A stretch of DNA of 64,000 nt from positions 85,903 through 149,902 of the forward strand of contig JBBAEU010000003.1 in assembly GCA_041655765.1 (NCBI GenBank). The letters run 5' to 3'. Each line of letters opens with the position of its first letter. The stretch's first letter is position 1. Positions 18,129 to 27,155 of this stretch are shown in pieces. The stretch is from Brumimicrobium sp041655765. Its GTDB lineage: Bacteria; Bacteroidota; Bacteroidia; Flavobacteriales_D; Crocinitomicaceae. The notes beneath the pieces were generated by a model. That model saw only the letters and a list, made by a program, of their open reading frames with translations, made no database searches and was not told the origin of the DNA. The position numbers and the translations under genes were made by a program.

Positions 18129-18136
18129 CAAATATA
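18129..18136 (-). promoter_or_regulatory. -7 box of sodA
   Basis: Reads TATATTTG on the minus strand, an exact TAnnTTTG match, 38 bp before the sodA ATG. No clear -33 TTG at standard spacing. Confidence 0.5.
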
Positions 18137-18176
18137 CAGTTTTCAAAGAGATTTGTTCATTAAAATCTCATTTTTC

Positions 18177-19430
18177 TTAAAACTTCCATCCATAATTTTC
18201 TAAAAATATCTTATCCACTTGCTTTCTTACAGCATCATTTTCGATTTTATCCAACACATCGCCAATGAATGCTGAAACTAATAACTGTTCTGCTTCACTT
18301 TTATTAATTCCTCGAGATCGAAGATAGAAAAGCGCTTGTTGGTCCAATTCTCCAATTGTAGAGCCATGAGAACAACGCACGTCGTCTGCATAAATTTCTA
18401 ATTCTGGCTTTGAATATATGCTTGCTTTTTCAGAAAGTAAAACATTTTTGTTCGACTGATATGCTTCTATTTTTTGGGAATCTGGTCGAACCAGAATCAT
18501 TCCGTTAAAAACCCCAGTTGATGAGTCGTTCATGACTCCTTTATAAAGTTCATTTGTTATGCAATGTGATGCCATTTGATCAACATACGTATGGTTGTCA
18601 ATGTGTTGTTTATCAATCCCTAAGTATGCACCATTCATCTCTGTATAACAGTTTTTTCCTTCCACAATTACGTCCAACTGATTTCTCGTGAGTTCTCCAC
18701 CAGTTGTAATTGTATTCATTTTAAAAGTACTTCCTTCTTCTTGTACAAAAAACTCTCTTGAAATGTGTAATACATCTTTTGTTTCAGATTGAAGTTTATT
18801 GATAGTAAGTGTTGCATTTTCTTCAACTTCTCCCTCAAAAACGACATTTGTAAAGCTGTTTTCTGAATTTTTAGAATTAAATGTAACCAATACTTCAGCC
18901 TTTGACCCTTTTTCTATGTGAATGAAGTGACGAACATTTGCAATAACTTCGTTACCTACTAAAAGGTGAACAATATGAATGGGATATTTAACTTTAGTAT
19001 CCGCTTTTACATGAAGATAAACACCTCCTGTTTGATATGCTTTATTGATAACCGAGAAGACATTTTCATCGATATCTTCCATCACTTCTGAGTAATAATT
19101 GTTGTCCACCTCTTCAATCGTACGAATTGTAAGGGCGTCATCATCTATCACAGTCGATTGTGATTTATCAAAATAACCATTTACAAAAACAAGTTGATGC
19201 ATTTTTTCTTCTAAAAAAATATTTTGAGCATCAATCTCTGCTGTTTGTTGGTTGTATTTCCTTTTTACATATTTAGAAACACGGGTATATTTCCACTCCT
19301 CTATCCTTCTGTGAGGAAAATCCATCCCGTTCAGTGCGTTTAGAGCTTGTTGTCTGACTTGTGAAATATCCGTAGGTTTCTTCAAGTTGGCAACAAAGTC
19401 AAGCACTTGATTATTTGCTACTACTTCCAT
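18177..19430 (-). CDS. sufD: Fe-S cluster assembly protein SufD
   Basis: 417 residues from the ATG at 19430. SufD forms the SufBC2D scaffold complex. The C-terminal core is diagnostic: 'RPDSQKIEAYQSNKNVLLS', 'KPELEIYADDVRCSHGSTIGELDQQALFYLRSRGI', with the conserved His of CSHG. The frame extends to 19451, inside sufC, but the ATG one base after the sufC stop is the natural start. It is the last gene of the sufB-sufC-sufD unit. Confidence 0.95.
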   Translation of the reverse strand: MEVVANNQVLDFVANLKKPTDISQVRQQALNALNGMDFPHRRIEEWKYTRVSKYVKRKYNQQTAEIDAQNIFLEEKMHQLVFVNGYFDKSQSTVIDDDALTIRTIEEVDNNYYSEVMEDIDENVFSVINKAYQTGGVYLHVKADTKVKYPIHIVHLLVGNEVIANVRHFIHIEKGSKAEVLVTFNSKNSENSFTNVVFEGEVEENATLTINKLQSETKDVLHISREFFVQEEGSTFKMNTITTGGELTRNQLDVIVEGKNCYTEMNGAYLGIDKQHIDNHTYVDQMASHCITNELYKGVMNDSSTGVFNGMILVRPDSQKIEAYQSNKNVLLSEKASIYSKPELEIYADDVRCSHGSTIGELDQQALFYLRSRGINKSEAEQLLVSAFIGDVLDKIENDAVRKQVDKIFLENYGWKF

Positions 19431-19431
19431 T

Positions 19432-20190
19432 TTATTGTGCGTTTTCTTCAATTAACCAATCATATCCTTTTTCTTCCAGTTTCAGCGCCAAGCTGCTATC
19501 ACCCGTTTTGATAATTTTACCTTGGTAAAGAACATGAACAAAATCTGGTTTTATATAATTCAATAAGCGTTGATAATGTGTAATTAATATAACAGCATTT
19601 TTATCAGACTTTAATTTGTTTACACCTCCAGCAACGATTCGTAGAGCATCAATATCTAATCCTGAATCAGTTTCATCAAGGATTGCCAATTTTGGTTCTA
19701 AAATTGCCATTTGGAAGATTTCATTTCTTTTCTTTTCTCCACCAGAGAAACCTACATTTACGGCACGACTAGCCAATTTGCTATCCATTTCAACGATGGC
19801 TGATGCTTCTTTAACTTTCGCTAAAAAATCCTTTCCTGAAAGCGGTTCCTTCCCTTCATATTTATGCTTTTCAGCCAATGCAAGACGTAAAAAATTGATA
19901 TTCGAAACTCCTGGAATCTCAACAGGATACTGCATTGCAAGGAAAACGCCTTCTTTAGCTCTGTCTTCTACTTCCAACTCCAAAAGGTCTTTACCTACAA
20001 ACGAAACTTCACCTTCAGTTACTTCATATCCATCTTTTCCTGCTAAAACTGAAGCAAGCGTTGATTTTCCCGACCCGTTTGGTCCCATAATTGCGTGAAC
20101 TTCACCAGGATTTACTTGAAGGTCTAATCCTTTTAATATTTCTGTTCCTTCTTCTTCAATTGAAGCATGGAGATTTTTTATTGTTAACAT
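19432..20190 (-). CDS. sufC: Fe-S cluster assembly ATPase SufC
   Basis: 252 residues, an ABC-type ATPase: Walker A GPNGSGKST, signature 'GFSGGEKKRNEI', Walker B 'LAILDETDSGLDIDAL', switch His in 'VILITHYQRLL'. It powers conformational change in SufBC2D. It lies between sufB (80-bp gap) and sufD (adjacent). Confidence 0.97.
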   Translation of the reverse strand: MLTIKNLHASIEEEGTEILKGLDLQVNPGEVHAIMGPNGSGKSTLASVLAGKDGYEVTEGEVSFVGKDLLELEVEDRAKEGVFLAMQYPVEIPGVSNINFLRLALAEKHKYEGKEPLSGKDFLAKVKEASAIVEMDSKLASRAVNVGFSGGEKKRNEIFQMAILEPKLAILDETDSGLDIDALRIVAGGVNKLKSDKNAVILITHYQRLLNYIKPDFVHVLYQGKIIKTGDSSLALKLEEKGYDWLIEENAQ

Positions 20191-20270
20191 ATCTTATTGA
20201 TTTTTTCTTAATTTTTTTAATGTTCTTTTTTAATACAAGTAATTTATCAAGAGATTACCTGATCTTGAAA

Positions 20271-21719
20271 TTATCCAACTGAGTTTTCTAATGAAATTTC
20301 TAATAATTTTTGTGCTTCAACTGCAAATTCCATTGGCATTCTGTTTAAAACCTCTTTTGCATAGCCGTTTACAATTAATCCGATTGCTTTTTCCTCATCG
20401 ATTCCACGTTGACGAACGTAAAACAACTGCTCTTCACTAATTTTTGACGTTGTTGCTTCGTGTTCCACGTGTGCAGATTTATTTTTACACTCTATATAAG
20501 GAAAAGTATGTGCACCTGATGTATCAGAAAGCAATAAAGAATCACACTCTGAACGATTACGCGCACCTTCAGCATTGGGATGAATTTGCACCAATCCTCT
20601 ATAACTATTTTGAGAAAAACCTGCTGAGATTCCTTTAGAAATAATGGTGCTTGTGGTATTTTTACCAAGGTGAATCATCTTCGTTCCTGTATCTGCTTGT
20701 TGATAACCATTTGTTACAGCAACAGAGTAAAATTCACCAATTGAATTGTCACCTTTTAAGATACAAGACGGATATTTCCAAGTAATTGCAGAACCTGTTT
20801 CTACTTGTGTCCATGAAATTTTAGCCCCTTTTTCGCAAAGTCCTCTCTTCGTAACGAAGTTAAACACCCCACCTTTTCCTTCTTTATCTCCTGGATACCA
20901 ATTTTGAACAGTTGAGTATTTGATTTCAGCATTATCCAGAGCAATAAGTTCTACAACGGCAGCGTGCAATTGATTTTCATCTCTTTGAGGCGCTGTACAA
21001 CCTTCAAGGTAAGAAACATAAGAGTCTTGGTCTGCAATAACCAAAGTTCTTTCAAATTGCCCCGTTCCACCTTCATTAATTCTAAAATATGTAGAAAGCT
21101 CCATTGGACAACGTACTCCTTTTGGAATATAACAAAATGAGCCATCTGTAAATACGGCACTGTTTAATGCTGCATAAAAATTATCCGTTGGGGGAACGAC
21201 AGTTCCTAAGTATTTTTTAACAAGCTCTGGATGTTCGCGTACCGCCTCTGAGATGGGACAGAAAATGATTCCAAGCTCCTTTAGTTTTTCTTTGAATGAC
21301 GTAGCTACAGAAACAGAATCTACCACAAAATCAACTGCTGTTCCAGTCAACCTTTGCTGTTCTTCCAAAGATATTCCCAACTTTCTCATCGTTTCTTTCA
21401 TTTCTGGGTCAACCTCATCCCAACTTTCATATTTTTTTTGTTGTTTTGGAGCAGAGTAATAAGAAATGGCTTGAAAATCGGGTTTTTCATATCTTAAATG
21501 AGCCCATTCTGGTTCAACCATTTCCCTCCAAGCATTAAATGCCATTAGCCTTTTTTCCAACATCCACTCGGGTTCTTCCCTTTTTTCTGAAATGAACCGA
21601 ATAATATCTTCGTTTAAACCATTAGGTGCTCTGTCTGTTTCAAAATTAGAAACAAATCCGTATTTATATTCTTGATTTTGAAGATCTTTCTCCAGTTCTT
21701 CCTCTGTATATCCCTTCAT
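20271..21719 (-). CDS. sufB: Fe-S cluster assembly protein SufB
   Basis: 482 residues, matching the family length. Motifs: 'AVVPPTDNFYAALNSAVFTDGSFCYIPKGVRCP' region split near residue 195, 'YLEGCTAP' (about 240), 'NRSECDSLLL' (about 387) and 'ECKNKSAHVEHEATTSKISEEQLFYVRQRGI' at the C-terminus. SufB carries the nascent cluster. It is the first gene of the operon with its own two-box promoter. No sufS, sufE or sufA is in the visible neighbourhood. Confidence 0.97.
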   Translation of the reverse strand: MKGYTEEELEKDLQNQEYKYGFVSNFETDRAPNGLNEDIIRFISEKREEPEWMLEKRLMAFNAWREMVEPEWAHLRYEKPDFQAISYYSAPKQQKKYESWDEVDPEMKETMRKLGISLEEQQRLTGTAVDFVVDSVSVATSFKEKLKELGIIFCPISEAVREHPELVKKYLGTVVPPTDNFYAALNSAVFTDGSFCYIPKGVRCPMELSTYFRINEGGTGQFERTLVIADQDSYVSYLEGCTAPQRDENQLHAAVVELIALDNAEIKYSTVQNWYPGDKEGKGGVFNFVTKRGLCEKGAKISWTQVETGSAITWKYPSCILKGDNSIGEFYSVAVTNGYQQADTGTKMIHLGKNTTSTIISKGISAGFSQNSYRGLVQIHPNAEGARNRSECDSLLLSDTSGAHTFPYIECKNKSAHVEHEATTSKISEEQLFYVRQRGIDEEKAIGLIVNGYAKEVLNRMPMEFAVEAQKLLEISLENSVG

Positions 21720-21783
21720 CTTAACAGGTGTTTATATTTTTTAAAAACGTTATTTATAAATAATCTAAATAACAACCTTGGTG

Positions 21784-21814
21784 CAAAAATACCATTTTTA
21801 TGGTATTAGACCAA
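21784..21814 (-). promoter_or_regulatory. Promoter of sufBCD
   Basis: On the minus strand TTG (21814-21812), a 20-nt spacer and TATTTTTG (21791-21784), 65 bp before the sufB ATG. Both boxes match the Bacteroidota consensus. Confidence 0.65.
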
Positions 21815-21960
21815 CATTTTTTAAACTTTTATTCTTAACGAATCTAAATAATAAGTTAGAATCAAGGTTTTAGTGCTATATTTTTATTAAATAAATTTTT
21901 GTACTTGGCAAAGTGAGGCAAGGATATATGTTCTTTTTAGGAAAAACAATTTATTTGCTT

Positions 21961-21991
21961 TTGACAAAGAACAAAACAAATTGTAACTTTG
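21961..21991 (+). promoter_or_regulatory. Promoter of the sufT-like gene
   Basis: TTG at 21961-21963, a 20-nt spacer and TAACTTTG at 21984-21991, 28 bp before the ATG. It is divergent from the sufB promoter, with about 150 bp between their -33 boxes. Confidence 0.68.
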
Positions 21992-22019
21992 TTATTTACA
22001 AAATATAGAAAGAAAAACT

Positions 22020-22331
22020 ATGGATAGAATAGCAATAGAAGACGCAATTGTAGAAGTTTTAAAAACGATTTACGACCCTGAAATTCCAGTTGATGTATTT
22101 GAGCTGGGCTTAATCTATGACATCACAGTCAACGATGATGCATCTGTAGAAATATATATGACATTAACTTCTCCGAACTGCCCTGTTGCAGAGTCTATGC
22201 CGAAAGAAGTTGAGGATAAGGTAGGTGAAATTCCTGAAGTAAAATCATCGAAAGTTACGGTTGTATTCGACCCGCCTTGGGATCAAAACATGATGAGTGA
22301 CGAGGCGAAGTTAGAATTGGGATTTCTTTAG
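22020..22331 (+). CDS. sufT: DUF59/MIP18 family Fe-S assembly protein (SufT-like)
   Basis: 103 residues, essentially one MIP18 (DUF59) domain: 'LKTIYDPEIPVDVFELGLIYDI', 'MTLTSPNCPVAESMPKEV' with the conserved Cys, and 'VVFDPPWDQNMMSDEAKLELG'. SufT proteins assist Fe-S cluster maturation of client proteins. The position divergent from sufBCD supports the assignment; PaaD-like use is less likely because no paa genes are near. Confidence 0.9.
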   Translation: MDRIAIEDAIVEVLKTIYDPEIPVDVFELGLIYDITVNDDASVEIYMTLTSPNCPVAESMPKEVEDKVGEIPEVKSSKVTVVFDPPWDQNMMSDEAKLELGFL

Positions 22332-22335
22332 AAGC

Positions 22336-22390
22336 ATTGTCAGACCTCAATATATTTTCTTCTACATCGAAAAACACTCAGTCTGACAAT
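22336..22390. repeat. Inverted repeat between sufT and ileS
   Basis: ATTGTCAGAC at 22336-22345 and its perfect reverse complement GTCTGACAAT at 22381-22390, separated by 35 bp. It lies between the convergent stops of sufT and ileS and could act as a bidirectional transcription stop, although neither side has a T tract. Confidence 0.55.
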
Positions 22391-22408
22391 AAGTAGCTGA
22401 AATATAAA

Positions 22409-25400
22409 CTACAACCTCACAAGTCCGATTTTTGTATCGTCTTGTTCTACAATATCGGTTTTATACGCATTTTCAGAAACACCACCCAAAATAATATCTT
22501 GTGCAAGAACTTCTGTTGCGATGTATGATTTATTAGACTGAACAGCCTCGCCTATTTCTTTTGTTGTATCAATTGAAACACTAATTTTATCTGTTACATC
22601 AAACCCAGCATCTTTTCTAAAATTTTGAATTCGGTTAATTAACTCTCGAGCGATACCTTCTTGACGAAGTTCTGGCGTGATGGTAACATCCAATGCAACT
22701 GTAATTCCCCTCTCGGTTGTCAATAACCAGCCGGGAATATCATCCGTTGTTATTTCAAAATCTTCCAAATCCAACTCTATTTCTTCTCCGCCAATTGTTC
22801 CTTTCCATCCTTTTTGAGATTCAGCATTTGCAATTTCAGCTTGCGTCCAATTTTTTAGCATTTGGGTTATTGCTTTCATTTGTTTACCATATTTCGGACC
22901 GATTGTTTTGAAATTAGGTTTGATTTTTTTTGTTAAAACACCTGATGTATCTTCCAGTAACACCAATTCCTTTACATTAATTTCGGAAAGAATTAAATCT
23001 TTAACATGCATAATTCTTGACTTAAAGCTTGGGTCTAAAATCGGAACCATGATTTTTTTCAAAGGTTGCCGCACACGGATGTTTTCTTTTTTTCTAAGAC
23101 TTAATGCCATGGAAGAAACCTGTTGAGCGATTTCCATTTGCGCTTCAAGTTCCCTGTCTATATCATCGTAATTTACAACTGGAAAATCTGCTAAATGAAT
23201 AGAAATCACATCATTTTTGTTGGTTACTTTGTTTAAATCTATAAACAATTCATCCATATAAAACGGTGCAATTGGTGCACTTAATATTGCCACAGTCTCC
23301 AAACACTCGTATAAGGTTTGATAAGCTGCAATTTTATCTTCTGAGTAATCTCCTTTCCAAAAACGACGACGACACAAACGAACGTACCAATTAGAAAGTT
23401 GGTCATTCACAAAATCTTGTATTGCTCTTCCCGCTTTTGTTGGGTCGTAAGACGTTAAGTAATGGTCAACATCAACAATCAAAGAATTTAGTTTAGAAAT
23501 AATCCAACGGTCTATTTCTGGTCTTTTTTCTGTTGCTATTCTCTCCTCTTTATATGTAAATCCATCAATGTTTGCATAAAGCGCAAAGAATGAATACGTA
23601 TTATAAAGTGTACCAAAAAACTTTCTTCTTGTTTCTTCAATTCCTTCAGTATCGAATCGCAAGTTGTCCCACGGTGCTGCATTTGTAATCATGTACCAAC
23701 GCGTAGCATCAGGACTATGTTTTTTTAATGTTTCAAAAGGATCAACTGTATTTCCTTTGCTTTTCGACATTTTTTGCCCATTTTTATCTAAAACAAGTCC
23801 ATTAGAAACTACATTTTTATATGCAACAGAGTCAAAAACCGTTGTAGCAATTGCGTGAAGTGTATAAAACCAGCCTCTTGTTTGGTCAACACCTTCGGCA
23901 ATAAAATCGCCAGGAAAAGCCATTCCCTCATCAATCATCTCTTTGTTTTCAAAAGGATAATGCCATTGTGCGTAAGGCATTGAACCAGAATCAAACCAAA
24001 CATCCATTAAATCAGCTTCTCTGTTCATTGGTTTTCCACTTGAAGAAACTAAAATAATTTTATCCATGTAGGGTTTATGCAAATCTACCTTAGCGTAGTT
24101 TTCATCCGACATATCCTCAGGATTGAAGTCCGCCAATGGGTTTACATTCATAATTCCGGCATTCACAGACTTGTTACACTCTTCTTTTAATTGTGAAAGG
24201 GAAGAGATAAAAATTTCTTCGTCACCTTCTGCTGTTCTCCAAATCGGCAGTGGCGTCCCCCAATATCTTGAACGCGATAAATTCCAATCGTTTAGATTTT
24301 CAAGCCATTTACCAAAACGACCCGTTCCTGTAGATTCAGGCTGCCAATTAATGGTCTTGTTTAGTTCCACCATTCTTTCCTTGTTTTCTGTAACTTTTAC
24401 AAACCAGGAATCAAGTGGATAGTATAAGATTGGTTTATCTGTTCTCCAGCAATGTGGATAGCTGTGTTTAAATTTTTCGACATGAAATGCCTTATTTTCT
24501 TCTTTTAATTTAATGGAAATTTGTACGTCAACCGATTTTTCAGGAGCTTCGCCATCATTGTAGTATTCGTTTTTAACATACATTCCTGCAAATTCTCCCA
24601 TTTCGGGACGGAATCTTCCTTGTAAATCCACCAATGGAACTGGATTCCCATATTCATCTTCGACCAACATTGCAGGCACATCTGCTTCTTTCGCCACTTT
24701 GGCATCATCAGCACCAAATGTTGGCGCAGTATGGACAATTCCCGTTCCTTCATCAGTAGTTACAAAATCACCAATAATCACTTGGAAAGCTTTATCACGA
24801 TTTTCCATTGGCAAAGCGTAAGGAAGAAGTTGTTCATATCGAATGCCTTTCAATTCTCTTCCAAAGAAAGATTTTCCAACCAAAAATGGGATTTTTTTAT
24901 CTTCTTTTTTGAAATTAAACAACTCTTCTTTTGAATCAACCTTTTGAAATTTATTATTGAATTGTTTTTGCACCAATTCTTTGGCTAAAACAACATTAAT
25001 CGGCAGAAGTGTATATTGGTTGTATGATTTTACAATTACATATTCTATGTTTTCTCCAACCGTTAACGCTGTGTTAGAAGGCAATGTCCACGGCGTTGTT
25101 GTCCATGCTAAAAAGTGAATTTCTTCATTAGCAAATTCCTCTCCAAACACCTCTTTACTATCGTCTTTCACTTTAAATTGTGCGACACAGGATGTGTCAG
25201 TTACATCGCGGTAACAACCTGGTTGGTTTAACTCATGCGAAGATAACCCTGTACCTGCCTTTGGAGAATATGGTTGAATTGTATAACCTTTGTAAACCAA
25301 TCCTTTCTCATACATTTGACCCAACAACCACCACACAGTTTCGATATATTTTGACTCATAAGTGATGTATGGATTTTCCATATCCACCCAATAACCCATT

Positions 25401-25816
25401 TTTTTAGTAAGGTCGTTCCATACATCCGTGTATTGCATCACTTCTTTTTTACACGTAGCGTTGTACTCTTCAACAGAAATCGTTTTGCCAATATCTTCTT
25501 TTGTAATGCCTAATTTTTTTTCTACACCTAATTCTACGGGTAATCCGTGTGTGTCCCAACCCGCTTTTCGGTTTACTCTATATCCTTTTAACGTTTTATA
25601 TCTACAAAAAATATCTTTAATGGTACGAGCCATCACGTGATGAATACCAGGCAGTCCATTTGCTGAAGGAGGTCCTTCAAAAAATACAAACGGTTTGTTT
25701 TCATCTTTTAATTCAATCGATTTTTGGAAAACATCTTCTTTTTCCCACATTTCAGCAATCTTTTGAGCTGATTGTGTTAAATCTAATCGGTTATATTCAG
25801 GATATTTTTTGCTCAT
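22409..25816 (-). CDS. ileS: Isoleucyl-tRNA synthetase (long type)
   Basis: 1135 residues, class I synthetase charging tRNA-Ile. The HIGH-equivalent is 'PSANGLPGIHHVMARTIKD' (about 52-70) and the KMSKS loop is 'KMSKSKGN' (about residue 690). A large inserted editing domain lies between them (WTTTPWTLPSNTAL near 245), and the anticodon-binding domain follows (RWIISKLNSL). The length and the PSANG form belong to the long, eukaryote-like branch usual in Bacteroidota; that branch is often mupirocin-tolerant in other bacteria (established for some members, inferred here). No T-box leader is visible. Confidence 0.97.
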   Translation of the reverse strand: MSKKYPEYNRLDLTQSAQKIAEMWEKEDVFQKSIELKDENKPFVFFEGPPSANGLPGIHHVMARTIKDIFCRYKTLKGYRVNRKAGWDTHGLPVELGVEKKLGITKEDIGKTISVEEYNATCKKEVMQYTDVWNDLTKKMGYWVDMENPYITYESKYIETVWWLLGQMYEKGLVYKGYTIQPYSPKAGTGLSSHELNQPGCYRDVTDTSCVAQFKVKDDSKEVFGEEFANEEIHFLAWTTTPWTLPSNTALTVGENIEYVIVKSYNQYTLLPINVVLAKELVQKQFNNKFQKVDSKEELFNFKKEDKKIPFLVGKSFFGRELKGIRYEQLLPYALPMENRDKAFQVIIGDFVTTDEGTGIVHTAPTFGADDAKVAKEADVPAMLVEDEYGNPVPLVDLQGRFRPEMGEFAGMYVKNEYYNDGEAPEKSVDVQISIKLKEENKAFHVEKFKHSYPHCWRTDKPILYYPLDSWFVKVTENKERMVELNKTINWQPESTGTGRFGKWLENLNDWNLSRSRYWGTPLPIWRTAEGDEEIFISSLSQLKEECNKSVNAGIMNVNPLADFNPEDMSDENYAKVDLHKPYMDKIILVSSSGKPMNREADLMDVWFDSGSMPYAQWHYPFENKEMIDEGMAFPGDFIAEGVDQTRGWFYTLHAIATTVFDSVAYKNVVSNGLVLDKNGQKMSKSKGNTVDPFETLKKHSPDATRWYMITNAAPWDNLRFDTEGIEETRRKFFGTLYNTYSFFALYANIDGFTYKEERIATEKRPEIDRWIISKLNSLIVDVDHYLTSYDPTKAGRAIQDFVNDQLSNWYVRLCRRRFWKGDYSEDKIAAYQTLYECLETVAILSAPIAPFYMDELFIDLNKVTNKNDVISIHLADFPVVNYDDIDRELEAQMEIAQQVSSMALSLRKKENIRVRQPLKKIMVPILDPSFKSRIMHVKDLILSEINVKELVLLEDTSGVLTKKIKPNFKTIGPKYGKQMKAITQMLKNWTQAEIANAESQKGWKGTIGGEEIELDLEDFEITTDDIPGWLLTTERGITVALDVTITPELRQEGIARELINRIQNFRKDAGFDVTDKISVSIDTTKEIGEAVQSNKSYIATEVLAQDIILGGVSENAYKTDIVEQDDTKIGLVRL

Positions 25817-25839
25817 AATTTATTTTCATTTGAGAGGTG

Positions 25840-25847
25840 CAAAATTA
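25840..25847 (-). promoter_or_regulatory. -7 box of ileS
   Basis: Reads TAATTTTG on the minus strand, 24 bp before the ileS ATG. No good TTG at the -33 position. Confidence 0.45.
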
Positions 25848-26012
25848 ATGAATTTTATTGGGATTGTAAAACACTGATTATTTTTTAGAAGATACAATGA
25901 CAGAAGAAAACACAATACCCATAAAAAGTCTTGGAATGTGATAAAAATAAAACATCAGAAGATGAATTCTAAAATTCTTAATTTCTCACACAAACATTAC
26001 AACAGATTTAAC

Positions 26013-26020
26013 TACTTTTG
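26013..26020 (+). promoter_or_regulatory. -7 box of hemW
   Basis: TACTTTTG, an exact TAnnTTTG match ending 16 bp before the TTG start codon, implying a leader of about 10 nt. Confidence 0.45.
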
Positions 26021-26036
26021 AAAGAAAGTATAGAAA

Positions 26037-27155
26037 TTGGCAGGAGTTTATATTCATATCCCTTTTTGTAAGAAAAAATGTTCATATTGTGACTTTCATT
26101 TTAGCACTACATTTGAAGGTTATCGTGACAAAATGATTCTTTCAATGATTAAGGAAATTGGACAACGGAAAAATTATCTTGATCAAGAGCCAATAAAGAC
26201 TATCTATTTTGGTGGCGGAACACCTTCATTATTAACAAAAGATGAGTTAGAATCACTGATTGAATCAATTTATATCAATTTTGACGTTGAAAAGAATATT
26301 GAATTTACTTTAGAGGCAAATCCAGACGATATTCATGAGATGCAGCTAAAATATTGGAAAAGTTTAGGAGTAAACAGACTCAGTATTGGGGTGCAATCGT
26401 TTTTTCAAGCAGACTTAGATTGGATGAATCGTGCGCACAATGTTGAAGAAGGAATAAAATCTATTCAATTGGCAAAAGAACATGGTTTTTTTATTACTTG
26501 TGATTTAATTTATGGTTTGCCCAATCACACACTTGAAAAGCTAGAATATAATCTTTCAAAAATGATAAATTTGAGTCCTAACCACATTTCTGCTTATTGT
26601 TTGACAACTGAAGATGGAACAGCATTGAGTTATATGATAAAAACAAAGCAATTGCCTCGTGTTGGTGCTGACGCACAGGCTGAAGAGTTTGAATATTTGG
26701 TTCGACGATTGCAGGAAGCGGGTTATGAACAATATGAGATTTCAAATTTTGCTAAAAACAATCAATATTCAGTTCACAACACAAACTATTGGTTAGGTAT
26801 TTCTTATCTTGGAATTGGTCCTTCTGCACATTCTTTCAATGGAAAAAGCAGACAATGGAATGTAGCAAATAATCACAAATATATAAAAGCTATTCTAGAT
26901 GGTCAAAGTTATTCTGAAAAGGAGGTTTTGACACAAAAAAATCAATTTAATGAATATCTTTTAACTGGTTTAAGAACAAAATGGGGTGTGAATTTGACAA
27001 AATTGGCTGGTTTTTTAGCTTTTTCGTCTGAATTTGAACAAAATTTGGAAGATTTTAAACAAAAAGGGCTCATTTTCGAAGAAAATGGAGTAATTATCTT
27101 AACTAACCGAGGGAAACTTCAAGCCGATTATATTACTTCGATTTTATTCGCCTAG
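26037..27155 (+). CDS. hemW: Radical SAM haem chaperone HemW (HemN-like)
   Basis: 372 residues. The N-terminus MAGVYIHIPFCKKKCSYCDF carries the CxxxCxxC motif for the radical-SAM 4Fe-4S cluster; 'YFGGGTPSLL' and 'LEANPDD' follow, and 'YEISNFAKNNQYSVHNTNYW' with 'YLGIGPSAHSF' marks the HemW branch rather than true HemN. HemW binds haem and inserts it into client proteins. The start is TTG at 26037: the conserved N-terminus begins exactly there and a -7 box lies just upstream. Its last 12 bp overlap the convergent HmuY lipoprotein gene. Confidence 0.9.
   Translation: MAGVYIHIPFCKKKCSYCDFHFSTTFEGYRDKMILSMIKEIGQRKNYLDQEPIKTIYFGGGTPSLLTKDELESLIESIYINFDVEKNIEFTLEANPDDIHEMQLKYWKSLGVNRLSIGVQSFFQADLDWMNRAHNVEEGIKSIQLAKEHGFFITCDLIYGLPNHTLEKLEYNLSKMINLSPNHISAYCLTTEDGTALSYMIKTKQLPRVGADAQAEEFEYLVRRLQEAGYEQYEISNFAKNNQYSVHNTNYWLGISYLGIGPSAHSFNGKSRQWNVANNHKYIKAILDGQSYSEKEVLTQKNQFNEYLLTGLRTKWGVNLTKLAGFLAFSSEFEQNLEDFKQKGLIFEENGVIILTNRGKLQADYITSILFA

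Noticed and set aside
19616..20098. 160-codon + strand frame opposite sufC
   Set aside because: Lies wholly antisense to a conserved ABC ATPase; rich in Ser/Pro as expected of reverse translation.
24123..24422. 99-codon + strand frame opposite ileS
   Set aside because: Shadow in a conserved synthetase; no independent evidence.
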